A stretch of 64,000 nt of DNA. It comes from Castor canadensis (Eukaryota > Chordata > Mammalia > Rodentia > Castoridae). How positions within the stretch are numbered: position 1 is the stretch's first letter; the number at the start of each line of letters is the position of its first letter. Below the pieces are notes generated by a model. That model did no database searches. It saw only the letters and a program-made list of their open reading frames with translations, and had not been told where the DNA came from. Positions 47,501-57,342 of the stretch are shown here, one piece after another. The DNA lies in NCBI RefSeq assembly GCF_047511655.1, contig NC_133395.1:148418318-148482317 (forward strand). Direction: 5' to 3'. Both the position numbers and the translations under genes were made by a program.

Positions 47501-50500
47501 CCTTGGCCTTTCCTGCTGTGAGTCTTTGGGGCCTTAGGTGGCCTGAGAAGGGTGTGGAGAAGGAGGCTCCTTGTGTGCTGTGGAGACATGGGGAGCAGAA
47601 GCCTTGCTGCTGGCCTGGGGAATGTGATGAGGAACCAGAGCATGTACCACTGGACAGTCTTTCCTTTCCTTCCTTTTCCTCCCTCCTCTCTTGCTTTTTC
47701 TCTCTCCTCTCTTGCTCCTCCTTCCTCCCCCCCCCCACTCTCCCTCTCTCCCGTCCTTCTTTCCTTTCCTCTGTCTTTCTTTCCTGTCTTTCTCCCTCCT
47801 CTTTCATCCCATTCCTCTCTCCCTTTCTTTCCTTCCTTCTGTCCATCTTTCTATGTTTTCCAGGCTGGCCTTGAACTCATGGGCTCAAGCAATCCTCTGT
47901 CTCAGCCTCCCAAGTATCTGGGCCTAAAGGTGAAGTTCACTGTGCCTGGTTAACAATCTTGATTTTTGAAATTGTTTTTGCATTTAATTTATAGATTAAT
48001 TTGGGAAGAACTGACATTTTTTGTGGTCACATTAGCCCATCAATGATCAGGGCATATCCTTTTACTTAATTCAGACCTCTTTTATGACCTTTACTGGAGT
48101 TAGTTCCTCCTTCCTGTAGATGTTGTAGCAATTCCTATATGTGAATTCCTAGATGTTATAGTTTTAGCTACTTTCATAAAAGCATATTGTTTTCCATTAT
48201 ATTTCCTAGTTGGCTGTACCTTGATGGTGTAAGTGTGGTCTGTAGACCACTGGGTCAGCACTTCTGGGGAGCTCAGTAGAACTCAAGTCTCCAGCCTCCC
48301 CTGGCTCCTGAGGTGTAATGCACATTTTATTTGACAGGATCCCCATCCAATTCACATGCACATTGAGTTTGAGAGGCTGGTGAGAAAATGTTATTTTGAA
48401 ACATCTATCTTCATCTAGTGTAGTAAATAGAGTCTCAGGTCTGGCCTCTGAGTTTTCATGGTTATTAACTTTTCTCTTTGCGGATTTTCTAGGCGGAATA
48501 CTTCAAGACCACCAACTACTTCTGTGGCAGGAACAACCATGATGGAGATCAAGGAATCAATTGAGAAAACATCATTAACTAGCTTAACCAACATTTTAGA
48601 AAGGCACAGGTCTCAAAGTAAGTGAGGATGGGATTTTGAAATTTTTGAGACAGAGTCTCACTAAATATAGTTCCAGGCTGTCCTGGAACTTGAAATTTTA
48701 TAATATAACTAGACTTGGAAAATTAGGAAATATTTCAAAATATTCAGTAAGATTCAGTAAAGTATCTGACTAAGTGATCTCTCCATCCCAGCCTCTCCCT
48801 CTGGTCCTAACCCACTCCACAATGTTTATGTTTGCCTGATCCATTATTTGGGCCTAGGGAGACACTACTGCCTGGTGGACACTTTCAAGCAACAGTTACA
48901 ATTCTATAGGAGAGCTGCTGTGGTGGGGTGGGTACATGGCTTGTTGGGGTTATGGAAAGACTCCCAGAAAGACAAACCATTTGTGGAAAGGACACAGCCT
49001 CCCATGTCATGGGGCCTGCTCATGCCATGCAACCCTAGTTACAGACTGGGGAAAGACAAGAGTCCTCATGCTCAGCCTAGATCCCCTCACCAATTTTCAG
49101 TAAGCAGCTGGGTGTCTAGTATGAGGTAGGAACTTTAGAGCCCCGTGTCACTGCTGCCTTCTGGGATGGGCCATTTCATTGTCATTTCATTTCATTGCTA
49201 CAGCTGCTGCAAGTCACCAGGGCTTGTTTCCTCACCTCTCAACCTGTCTTCTCCTTCTGATGACCTGGTTCTGGTTCAACAATCTGAGTCTGCACAGGGA
49301 AGCGGCTGGGAGTTGGCTCTCTGCTGAGTGTATGGACATGAATAAAACTTGTCTGTGTTTTAAGGCTTGTGAAAACTAGTCCACACTTTCAAATCTGAAA
49401 TCTTTCAACTCCTTTGGAGTTTTCCCTTTGCAGACTAAACAGCATCACTCCTTTTTAAAATTGCTTTAAGCATTCGATGAGATTTTCAAGCCATTCTTTT
49501 TTATTTTGGAATAAAGATAAGAAAAGTCACAGAAAAAAACCACAAGTATGCACCCACAACTTAGGTGTTAAATTTTGCCACATTTTTCTCATTTTTTCTT
49601 TTTGAAAGAAATAAAGGTAATAGGGTGTAAGTGCCCTTTTCTTCCTGTTCTTAGAAAGCATGCTCTCCCTGATCAAAGTCGGTGCCCCTCGCACTGATCT
49701 TTGTTTTATGAGGTACAGAAATGGTGGGATGTCCCACAAACTTTCCTGCAACTTGCTCTTTACAGTCAGCTTTATTTCTGAGATTCGTTCATGTCCATAT
49801 GTAAGTCCAGCACTCACATTCTGACTTCTGCAATGCACTCCATCAGATGGAGTGTCATCCTTTATCTGGTCCCTGTCGAGGGCACTGAATTTCCCTAACG
49901 TCTTACTGTCTCCAGCACTGTTAAGGTGAGCATCTGTGTACTTGTGTGAGGACCCTGGGTGTTTGCTTTGGGGCAGGACCCCCAGTACTGGCTGTTACTC
50001 TGAGTTGGGCCTCCTTACCCTGCCAACAGTGTTGAGGTCCTTCTCCACCCACCTCCAGGCTCTGCAGGTAGGTGCTGAATTCCTGGTCCCTTGTAAGCAT
50101 TTCATAGACTTCTTTGTTTGCTTTCACAGTTAAAGGGAAAGAGTCAGAGTGGAAAAGGAAAAGCCCTCAGAGAGGGAAGAAATCTCGAGCAGAAGAGGAA
50201 ACAGATTCCAAGCTAGCAGAGGCCTGGAAGCAGAGTGCCTTCTCCCTCCAGCTGGCAGTCATGCCTCTCCTTGCTGGTAGCTAATAGTTCCTGACAGTTT
50301 CTGCTTGTCTTGTCACACATGTCCATATTTGGGATGCTCCTGGTGATCGAGCCCCTGCTCTGTACCATCTATCATCCTCACTGCCACCTCAGGATTGTGG
50401 GCATAATTGTCTCCACTGTACAGAGGAAGAAATAGAGGCCCAGGGAGGTCAGGTACATTGCGCAAGATCACACAGCTAGGAAGTGCAAAGTCAGGGTTTG

Positions 50501-53500
50501 AACCCAGGTCTGTTTGGTTCCAAAATCCAAGGAAACCTGCAAGAATATGTGGCATGATTTTATTTGTTAATAGGCACTGCATTTTATGAACACTTTCCTA
50601 CAGGTTTTTTTTTTTTTTTACAAGAACTAGTAAAGGGAATGAAGGAAGAGAACCAGTTTTTACTGAGCATATATCCGGTGTCTTACATATGTACATCATT
50701 TTCCTCTCAGTGAACCTGTGGTGGTGGTGTTGGGGACAAGGGTCTTCACTGTCACACTCAGGGAGATTCAGCAACTAACCCAAGGCCACACTGGTCAGTG
50801 GCAGAACAAGGATTTGGGTCTCTTGCTTTGTAAGATTTACCACAATTTTTAAACTAAGTTTTCTACATTTTGGTAAACAATAATTACGTTTATATATTTT
50901 ATGAAAGATAAGAATATATTTTGGGTAAAATTATGCAATTTTGTTTAAAGCATGATAATATGGGGGGCTTTTGACCGGCAGGTGGTATGTGTGTCCTCTG
51001 CTGGCTGTTATGTGGAGGCTCAGGCTCTGGTCTGACCTTGTCAGGCCCACAAGTGTCAGGACAGTCATCATCTTCACAGCTCTTGGATTGATGGTGATAC
51101 ATTTTGAGAAAATACTATTAACTTTTTTTTTTTTTGTGGTACTGAGGCTTGAACTCAGGGCCTCCTGCTTGGTAGGCTTTGCTAGACAGGCACTCTATCA
51201 CTTGAGCCACTCCACCAGCCCAGAGAAAATACTATTAACTTTTGAGCTTGCTTGTTTTCAGTGCTGTGGTGGGACCAGGGCCTCCAGTATACTAGGCAAG
51301 AGCCGTACCACAGAGCCACACCCCAGCCTTAGTTTTCGTTTTAAGTGTTGAAAACCAGCCTTCCTCTAAAGTTGGTTATCTCCAACTGCCTTAACTTCCC
51401 TGTGGCTCAGAATCCTTTGTGCACAAGTGCTGTAATGTGAGTGACTTCCAGGGTCTCATCTCCCTGGCCCGGCTGACTGCTCCTTCACTTTGCTGGGAGA
51501 GATGGGAGAACCTCACAAGACACCTGGCTCACAGAGAGAGCCAGGGATGTGCAGCCCTTTTCTGAAACCTGTGCTGTCCACGATGTGCAAATGGCAGGTG
51601 GTGCAAGAGCCTTGGTGACAAACAGACTTCGAATCCCAACCCAGACACTCACTACCACATTATCTGCTCTCTCTGGGCCCCAGTTTTCCTATCCATAAAG
51701 CGGGGGTGATAATTCCTACCTCAGAGTGTTGTCTTAAGGGTCACAGGAGATAGCAAGAGACCTTGCACACAGTAGGACTCTGGGGGCTGATGGGGAGGTA
51801 GCAGCTGCCTCTCCAGGACATTGGGAAGGCTGGTGCAGGGCACTGGGACTTCAGCAAGGAAAACAGAAAGATAAACCTGCTCCCTTACATGGATGACAGT
51901 ATAGTCATAAACTGGGACTGGCTTCAAAATGCAGATGATGTCTGGTTTTGCCAGAAAATAATGACATGAGGTTACATCCTCAACTTCAAATTAGGCCATA
52001 GATTTTTATGACCTTCATGGTAGATATTGGTTGTCCAGAATCCCAGTATGGTTTTAGAAGGATTTCAGGCTTGGGAATCAATTTTTTCCTTCCTTCCTTC
52101 CTTCCTTTCCTTCCTTCCTTCCCTCCCTCCCTCCCTCCCTCCCTCCCTCCCTCCTTCCCTCCTTCCCTCCCTTGCTTCCTTCCCTGCCCCTCCTCTTTCT
52201 CTTTTGGTTGTACTAGGAATTGAATTCAGGGCCTTGCTCTTTCTAGGCAGGCACTCTACCACTTGAGCTGTGCCTGCAGCTTTGGTTGATTTTTCAGATA
52301 GGGTCTCATGTTTTTGCCTGTGATCCTCTTACCTCCACTTTCTTCATAGCTAGGGTTAAAGTGTACCCCACCACACCCAGCTGTGAACTCTTATTTTAAA
52401 AGGAAGAGGTAGAAAATGGAGGGCCATGGTGAGCCAAGTTGAACTGGGTTGGATGCTGGCATCACAATTCATTAGCCAAGAGATTTTGGATGATGACTTA
52501 ACATCTCTGGGCCTCAGTTTCTCCATCTGTAAAGTAGAGGTGACAGCAACCACAGAACTTTGTTTTAAAGAGCAAATGACATTAACACACGTCTGGAGAG
52601 GGCACTTGAAGGAACATAAACATTGCCCCACCTTTTCCTTCACTTGGGAATAAGATTCTCAACATGGAGTGGTGTCCCTGGGGGCCATTGATGGTATGTG
52701 GAAGCACTTTGGTCATCACAGCTGGGAGTGGGGTGCTACTGGCATCTAGCAGGTTGCTGCTACATATCCAACAGTTCAAAGAATGGTTATCTCAAAGAAC
52801 GAGCAGTTCCCAAATGTCCGAGGTTGAGAGACCTGAGTTATGGCTGCCATCTCTCAAACTCCGAATGATGATATCAGCACATGTTTGTTCCAGATATTTC
52901 TTCTGTCTTGGGCAGTGTCTTATTTGAAAAAGCTTACTAAGTTATAGAACTCAAACCATAATTAGTTATAGCTCTGATTTGCTTCATGAAGAAGAATCAT
53001 GCATATGGGGGGCTCACCTATTCATGGCTTGTTTTGGAAGTAACTACTCTCCCTAAGTGTGAGCAGTTTGGCTTTTTTGCTTGTTTTTGTTTTGTTTTGA
53101 GTTACTGGGGTTTGAACTCAGGGCTTCATGCTTGCTAGGTACATGCTCTACCACTTGAGCCATTTTGCCAACCTGCAATTTGGCTTTTATGTGCCCTAGA
53201 AATACACTTACAGGCACTTTGAAAGGAACAGAACTGATTGCTTTTTGAGCATGTGCTGTGTATTGGTAGCACCCCTAGCATCTTCACCATCTCTCTTAGC
53301 CCTCTGAGCCTGAGAAAGGTATTATGTGAAGAAACTAAGTCTCAAAAAGACTAGCTTGTCACATAAGTAACAGATCTGGGATCTGAACTCATATTTCTCT
53401 GCCTCTAAAATTTAGGCTGCCTTAATTATTTTATTTCATTTTATTTTTGCCTACCCCGGTATGTCTCTGACTGGTAAAATGTAGGTAGGGCCCTTCTTAA

Positions 53501-54662
53501 TAGGAAAAGCATTCTCACAGATATCTGTGTACCATGAAGTGCCTCAACTTACCCCTCCCCCCTTTTTGTAGTTGAACAGTTGCAAAAATTGTCATGGTGG
53601 GGGTATGCATATATAGGTTTGGCTCAAATGTGCCAGTTATATTAGACACAGGTCTCTGTGCTCATTAGAACAGTTGGCTCCCCGAGCCCCCTGTGCACAC
53701 ACTGACATTACTGCTCCTGATGTTGTACTGTTCTGCCTGGAGCAGCTCTACCCAAGGGTATTGTCTTCTACCTGGGCAGTAGCCCACAGCCACGCAGGGC
53801 CACTGAACACTTGAAATGTGGTCAGCATGGTTAAGGAACTGCACTTTAAATTTTATTTAGTTTTAATTTAAGTTCTAATCACCCATGTGGCCAGGAGGTA
53901 CTATAGAGGACAGCATGGGTCTAGAATTGTGGTTCTAGAATCACCTGGGGAGCTTTTGAAATCTCTCAGCATGAGGCCAATGAACTCAGGGTTCTAGGAT
54001 GGCACGCGTACCCAGATGATTCAGGAAATATGTATCAAGATGACAAAAATTAAATGAGAAACATTCAGTCATCAGAGAGAATTGATGGGACTTTAGTTTG
54101 AGAAATTGGAATGTAACATGCTGCCTGTGGGCATTTCCTAATTCTTTCTTACTCTTGTGGTGCTGGGGATCCTACCTGGGGCCTTGTGTGTGCTAGGAAA
54201 GTAACTCTGCCATTGAGCTACATCCCCAGTCTTTGGTTTAAGATACAGGGCCTTACTGTGTAGCTGAGGCTGGCCTGGAACTTGAGCCTCCTGCCTCAGC
54301 CTCCTGAGTGCTAGGTTCAGGTGTACAAGTCCATGCCTGGTATCTCAGTTTTTTTTTTTTTCTTTCAAGTTTTCCTTTTGGATTCTGAGTTTATCATTAG
54401 CTCTTCTCAGGTTACTTTACCCTCTGAACACACCTGGGCTGTCACGAGTGCAGGACTAATACTGTATCTCCTCCCAGGATGGCAAACTGTCCTGAATCGC
54501 GGCAGTGAGAAGTCTGCCAACATTTTGGATTGCTTTTTGACTTTAAAAACAGAAGTTCCCATCATGACTGAGGAGCAAAAGCAGGACTTAAACCCCCTGA
54601 CCATAAAGATAAAGTGTGCCTCCTGCCTTCCGTCACAACCTGTACCCATTCATGAACTCGAG
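38243..54662 (+). CDS. CFAP92: CFAP92 (KIAA1257), cilia and flagella associated protein 92, N-terminal part
   Basis: Eight coding exons: 38243-38507, 41211-41401, 41995-42199, 45664-45807, 46524-46611, 48493-48617, 50130-50276, 54478-54662. All have AG/GT borders and phases close, giving 450 codons. The product starts MSLHAWEWEDEDRASMEPMS, an acidic Ser-rich N-terminus, followed by a conserved globular block (residues about 70-220, containing PCKFIISLAFPVNV, RRFYHIEYFILPDDEEPK and NVTKELLKKINFHKVILRLW) that I believe corresponds to Pfam DUF4550. A charged low-complexity middle (about 225-375) and QSAFSLQLAVMPLLAGWQTV follow. The family is named from flagellar FAP92; an axonemal role is inferred. 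The gene is 3'-truncated by the window: exons after HELE are not found to 64000. It lies head-to-head with EFCC1. Confidence 0.93.
39350..39430 (-). mobile_element. tRNA-like SINE
   Basis: GGATTGAACCCAGGTCCTC and CTCTACCACTGAGTTATACC. Confidence 0.68.
39840..39925 (+). mobile_element. tRNA-like SINE
   Basis: GTGTAGCTGGGTGGTAGAAT and a GGTCCTGGATTTCATCCC B-box-like segment. Confidence 0.65.
40028..40120 (+). mobile_element. tRNA-like SINE (best-preserved copy)
   Basis: GTGGCTCAAGTGGTAGAGCA (A box) and ATGAGTTCAAACTCCAG (B box), then a 13-A tail. A 7SL-like copy follows at about 40180-40285. Confidence 0.82.
40180..40285 (+). mobile_element. 7SL/B1-like SINE
   Basis: TGCATGCCTGTAGTACCTGG, GGCTGAGGTAGGAAG and CCCTCCATCTC with a 12-A tail. 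Confidence 0.7.
40786..41148 (-). mobile_element. MaLR-type LTR just upstream of CFAP92 exon 2
   Basis: Left end TGTGTTAGTCAGTTTTCC, right end CATTTCCAAACCATGGCA; imperfect 5-bp flanks CTCTT/CTCTG. It ends 62 bp before the coding exon at 41211. Confidence 0.78.
41211..41401 (+). CDS. CFAP92: CFAP92 coding exon 2
   Basis: Acceptor TCTCTCTTCTAG, donor AAG|GTACAG, 191 nt, ends in phase 0. Encodes GQKGKFTNVTDKYKRHFK, then RRFYHIEYFILPDDEEPK and the FPTVAKVFLESGAK end. It aligns with remembered human sequence throughout. Confidence 0.94.
41995..42199 (+). CDS. CFAP92: CFAP92 coding exon 3 (with tandem acceptor)
   Basis: Acceptor TATTTTTTCACAG, donor TATG|GTAAGT, 205 nt. Encodes TVKPWREGNKIWVSWSQTFN, KELLKKINFHKVILRLWDTK and the KVRYYRLKATGYSEDTGSY end. 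A second acceptor ending at 41967 would add nine in-frame residues (LVSKGIFSQ). The human protein as I recall it uses the downstream site. Confidence 0.93.
42829..42920 (+). mobile_element. tRNA-like SINE
   Basis: TTTACTCAGTGGTAGAGCAC and TTGGTTCGATCCCC, a near-consensus Pol III B box. Confidence 0.65.
42985..43200 (-). mobile_element. Composite SINE, minus orientation
   Basis: GGGCTTGAACCCAGGGCCTC with CTCTACCACTGAG, then a 7SL-like unit (TTGAGACAGGATC ... GGGATTGTAAGTGTG). Confidence 0.72.
43805..43925 (-). mobile_element. MER5A-type fragment, minus orientation
   Basis: ATATTGCCAGATGTCCCTAG followed by CAAAATCACCC is the reverse complement of the MER5A 5' region. It explains an exon-like open segment in this intron. 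Confidence 0.6.
45664..45807 (+). CDS. CFAP92: CFAP92 coding exon 4
   Basis: Acceptor CTCCTGTATTCTAG, donor CAAG|GTGAGT, 144 nt, phase 1 on both sides. Encodes EEVRHLVLNQKRLFEVGPEK, LTEEWDQEY and GKQEKAGKHSKSPQ. The first codon is split (G from exon 3 plus AG). Confidence 0.92.
46524..46611 (+). CDS. CFAP92: CFAP92 coding exon 5
   Basis: Acceptor CTAATATTTCCAG, donor TTTTG|GTAAGG, 88 nt. Encodes DSHQAEPETSSRNSEEYEKS followed by LKMDDFTSF. The Ser/Glu-rich stretch matches the human segment I recall (EPETSSKNSEE). Confidence 0.9.
47656..47850. repeat. Pyrimidine-rich tract
   Basis: About 190 bp almost wholly C/T with CCTT, TCTC and a C8 run. Confidence 0.92.
47855..47952 (-). mobile_element. 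7SL/B1-like SINE
   Basis: CCAGGCTGGCCTTGAACTC and CCTCAGCCTCCCAAGTATC order; a CT-rich tract lies where its A-tail would be. Confidence 0.65.
48493..48617 (+). CDS. CFAP92: CFAP92 coding exon 6
   Basis: Acceptor CGGATTTTCTAG, donor CAAA|GTAAGT, 125 nt. Encodes W(split)RNTSRPPTTSVAG, then MMEIKESIEKTSLTSLTNIL and ERHRSQ. Confidence 0.91.
50130..50276 (+). CDS. CFAP92: CFAP92 coding exon 7
   Basis: Acceptor TTTGCTTTCACAG, donor GCTG|GTAGCT, 147 nt. A Lys/Arg-rich start (KGKESEWKRKSPQRGKKSR) that could act as a basic targeting patch is followed by WKQSAFSLQLAVMPLLAG. Confidence 0.92.
50370..50525 (-). mobile_element. MIR element
   Basis: CACTGTACAGAGGAAGAAAT, CGCAAGATCACACAGCTAGG and GGGTTTGAACCCAGG are the classic reverse-complement MIR core. 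Another lies at about 50700-50830. Confidence 0.78.
51124..51222 (-). mobile_element. tRNA-like SINE with an 18-bp target-site duplication
   Basis: Reverse-complement SINE: T-tract, then GAACTCAGGGCCTCC (B-box side) and CACTTGAGCCACTCCACCAG (A-box side). Flanked by identical GAGAAAATACTATTAACT at 51106-51123 and 51223-51240. A second, older copy follows at about 51262-51335. Confidence 0.85.
51600..51785 (+). mobile_element. MIR element
   Basis: CAGACTTCGAATCCCAACCC, CAGTTTTCCTATCCATAAAG and CTACCTCAGAGTGTTGTCTT match forward MIR order. Confidence 0.75.
52090..52200. repeat. (CCTT)n/(CCCT)n microsatellite
   Basis: TTCC repeats switch to CCCT repeats; near-pure pyrimidine strand of about 110 bp in CFAP92 intron 7. 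Confidence 0.95.
52205..52385 (-). mobile_element. Composite SINE, minus orientation, next to a CCTT tract
   Basis: GAATTGAATTCAGGGCC and CTCTACCACTTGAGC followed by a 7SL-like unit. The pyrimidine microsatellite at 52090-52200 occupies the position of its A-tail. Confidence 0.7.
52420..52590 (+). mobile_element. MIR element
   Basis: GACTTAACATCTCTGGGCCT followed by CAGTTTCTCCATCTGTAAAG is the MIR core. Confidence 0.7.
52645..52830 (+). mobile_element. MER5A-type hAT element
   Basis: TTCTCAACATGGAGTGG, GGTGCTACTGGCATCTAGC and TGTCCGAGGTTGAGAG follow the MER5A order. Confidence 0.68.
53085..53178 (-). mobile_element. tRNA-like SINE
   Basis: GGGGTTTGAACTCAGGGC and CTCTACCACTTGAGCC with a preceding T-rich tract. 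Confidence 0.78.
53270..53420 (-). mobile_element. MIR element
   Basis: GAAGAAACTAAGTCTCAAAA, GTAACAGATCTGGGATCTGA and CTCATATTTCTCTGCC. Confidence 0.55.
53925..54030 (-). mobile_element. MER5-like fragment
   Basis: AGAATCACCTGGGGAGCTTT and CCCAGATGATTCAGG resemble the end of a MER5-type hAT element. Confidence 0.45.
54150..54345 (-). mobile_element. Composite SINE, minus orientation
   Basis: tRNA-like unit with GCCATTGAGCTACATCCCC, followed by a 7SL-like unit (GAGGCTGGCCTGGAACTTG). Confidence 0.7.
54478..54662 (+). CDS. CFAP92: CFAP92 coding exon 8 (last one in the window)
   Basis: Acceptor GTATCTCCTCCCAG, donor GAG|GTAAGC, 185 nt, ends in phase 0. Encodes GWQTVLNRGSEKSANILDCF, TEVPIMTEEQKQDLNPLTIK and CLPSQPVPIHELE. 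The next expected exon (RLCTPVYCRYQF-like in human by memory) is not present before 64000. Confidence 0.94.
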
Positions 54663-55150
54663 GTAAGCATGAAGCCATCCCCCAAGTGAAGAGCACCTCA
54701 TCCCACCCAGCTGCCCGTTATGCTTCGTCCCAGTAGCCTTCAGTGAGACATGTGAATTAGCATCCACATTTTGCTATTTAGGATCCCACAGGAAGACATG
54801 AAAAGAAATTAGTCTCCTGAGATGGGAGCCATCTTATCTGAGGTTTCTCACCGAACTTCTACAAGTGGAGGTTGCTAGCCTCTCTTTAGGAAAGTATGGG
54901 CTTCTCTGTTAATAGTGACAGTATTCGGCTAGACAGTTGCTCATTGTGAACCGACTAGCTTTTGTGCTACTGTTTATCCTGGGAATTCCTCTTCACTTTC
55001 TTGGTTGGATCTTTGTCTCTTGGACTGTACATCTTCCTCTTCATTTGCTCTTTAGTTTTGCTGGAGCACATCCTTCCAGTAACTTCTTGAGAAAAGGTCA
55101 ATGGGATATTTCTTCCCCCCATTTTTTTTTTCATATGTCTGAGTATATCT

Positions 55151-55234
55151 TTTTTTTTCTTTGGAGGTACTGGGGTTTGAACTCATGCTTGCTAGGGCAG
55201 GTGCTCTTACCAGTTGAGCCACACTTCCAGTCCT
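55151..55234 (-). mobile_element. tRNA-like SINE with a 20-bp target-site duplication
   Basis: T-tract, GGGGTTTGAACTCATGC and CAGTTGAGCCACACTTCCAG. The flanks 55131-55150 and 55235-55254 match at 18 of 20 bases (TCATATGTCTG core). Confidence 0.78.
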
Positions 55235-55879
55235 TCATATGTCTGAATGTATCTTTATTCCACCCTCGTACTTGGTAGATATTTTGATTGGGTATGGAAT
55301 GCCAGGTTAAAAATAATTTTCCTTCAGAGTTTTGAAGACTTTGTTCCATCTTTTTATGTTCTGAGGATGTTCTGTGTTGAAGGTTTATGTGTGTCCTCTT
55401 TTTTACTTCTCTCAAAGCTTGTAGAATTTTCTTTTTGTCTTTGAAGCTGCTTAGTTGTTTTAGTCTGAGAATATCTGCAAATACACATCGTACTTTTATT
55501 TTGAAATATAGATACACAGGAGACTGTAAAGATTCACCAGAGGACCCATGTGTCATTCACCACTTAACCAGTGTTGTTATCTAACTACAGCATGAGTTCA
55601 AAGTAAGAGCATTAATATTGGTGCAGTGTATCATTGCAATCAAGCTGCAGAAATAGTCCATGAGCACAAAGATAGCCCTCATGCTAGCCTTATTCCCTAT
55701 TCATTTTTTCTATATATAATTTTGCCAACTTGGGATTGTTATTGTTATGCATCGAATTGGGCTTCCCCGCAAAAGCAGTACATTAAATTCCTACCCCCAG
55801 AGGTCATTTTACAGGTGAGCATACATACCCCTCAATGGACCAATGTGAAGGTTTTGCTTTTAAAAATTTGTGCATTTTG

Positions 55880-55965
55880 TTTTTTAACGTGCTGGCGATG
55901 GAACCCAGGGCCTCAGCCACCCAAGGGAAGTGCTCTACCACTGAGTCACATCCCCAGCCCGATTC
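55880..55965 (-). mobile_element. tRNA-like SINE
   Basis: GCGATGGAACCCAGGGCCTC and CTCTACCACTGAGTCACATC. Confidence 0.68.
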
Positions 55966-56419
55966 ACTTAATTTTTTTAGAAGAATTTTAATTTACAAAA
56001 AACTGAGCAGATCATATAAAGAGTTCCTATATGCATATGCCCATTTTCACATTATTAATATCTTACATTAGTATGATAAATTTGTTACCAATAATGAATT
56101 AATAGGCCATAATTTATTAAGATTTCCTTAGGGTTTTTAAAAATTGCTGTTTTCATTATAGTGAAACAGAGCTTGTTTGGAGGTTCTAATAGGGGAGCGC
56201 AGCTACTCATATACCCTTGACGAAGAACGGTCCTCCTCTATTGGGGATGGTCGTCCTCTTTGACCGAGCGCGCAGCTTCAGGAGGGACAAACATGGAGTA
56301 GTGAGGGAGGAAGGGGACACCCGCCTAGCCAGCCAGACTAGCTGAGTTAACGCTGGTAATCAATGGGGTGACAGATGTCACAGCCAGATCCTCTTACATC
56401 CTCACGGTGGAGCAGACAC

Positions 56420-56900
56420 ACAATTTTCCACTTTCACCGTTTTCAAGCGCACAGTTGAGTGGCAGTAAGTTCACTCACAATGTTATCACCACTGCCTATT
56501 TCTACAACTTTTCATCATTCCAAGCAAAACTCTGCCCATTAAACAAGTCCCTATTTCCACCTACAAGCTGTCCCTGGCAATCTCTGTTCTACTTTCTATT
56601 TCTATGGGTTAAGGTTGGCTTTAGAACAACTCTATGAGTTAGAGACAGAACAGGACCTCGAATAATCACACAGTTTCTGCCCTTTCATTAGTACTTATTT
56701 CACTTAGTGTCTTCAAGTGTCCATGTTGTAGAACATGCTATAATTTCATTCCCAGTTATGGTTGAATAATATTCCATTTTATGCATGTGCCACATTTTAT
56801 GTGTCCATTTATCAACTGATGTATAGTTGAATTGTTTCCACCTTCTCGCTATTGTGAATAATGCTCTCATGAATATGGGTGTCCATTCACATCCTTTGCC
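56420..56900 (-). mobile_element. Old L1M-type 3' sequence, minus orientation
   Basis: GGTTGAATAATATTCCATTT and TTATCAACTGATGTATAG are typical of antisense L1M 3' regions. Confidence 0.65.
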
Positions 56901-56903
56901 CTT

Positions 56904-57342
56904 TGCTATGGTTTCTATAGGGAACATCCCCCAGCAAAGGCTCATATATTGGAGTCTCAGTCCCCAGTTGGTGATGCTATAGAGAGATTGTTGGATCATG
57001 AGGCTACTACACCAGGGGATTAGTCCATGAATGAGTTCATAGCTGAATGAGCTATTAGGACATGGGCCTGGGTAAGAGGGAGTAGGTCACTGACGGCATG
57101 ATTTTGAAGGGATATTTTGTTCCTGGACTCTTCCTCTCTCTCTGGCTTCTGGCTGCCATGAGGTAATCAGCTTTCTTCCACCATGCCCATCCTCTTTGAT
57201 GCTTTTGCCTTGCCATGGGCTTGAAAGCAATCAAGGCAGCCAATCATGGACTGAAACCTTGAACCATGAGCTGAAATAAACCTTTCCCCCTTTAAGTTAT
57301 TCATTAAGGTATTTTGTCACAGCAATAGAAGGTGACTCACAT
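56904..57342 (+). mobile_element. MaLR (ERVL-type) LTR
   Basis: Starts TGCTATGGTTTC and ends near GGTGACTCACA, with the characteristic GAGCTGAAATAAACC polyadenylation region, as in MST/MTD-type LTRs from memory. Followed directly by the internal-start motif AATTGGTACCGGGAGTGG. Confidence 0.75.

Larger units (their letters stand above)
45808..48492 (+). other. CFAP92 introns 4 and 5
   Basis: Apart from coding exon 5 (46524-46611), this holds AT-rich unassigned sequence, the pyrimidine tract at 47656-47850 and a 7SL-like SINE. Confidence 0.55.
48618..54477 (+). other. CFAP92 introns 6 and 7
   Basis: Apart from coding exon 7, this holds MIRs, SINEs, MER5 elements and the CCTT microsatellite. 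48720-50129 shows nothing recognisable except part of a B1-like element near 48650. Confidence 0.55.
54930..56150. mobile_element. Patchwork of old L1-like sequence with SINEs
   Basis: AT-rich stretches (TTTGATTGGGTATGGAATGCC; GAGTTCCTATATGCATATG) resemble old L1M 5' and 3' sequence by memory. Minus-strand SINEs at 55151-55234 and about 55880-55965 interrupt it. No open frame. Confidence 0.4.
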
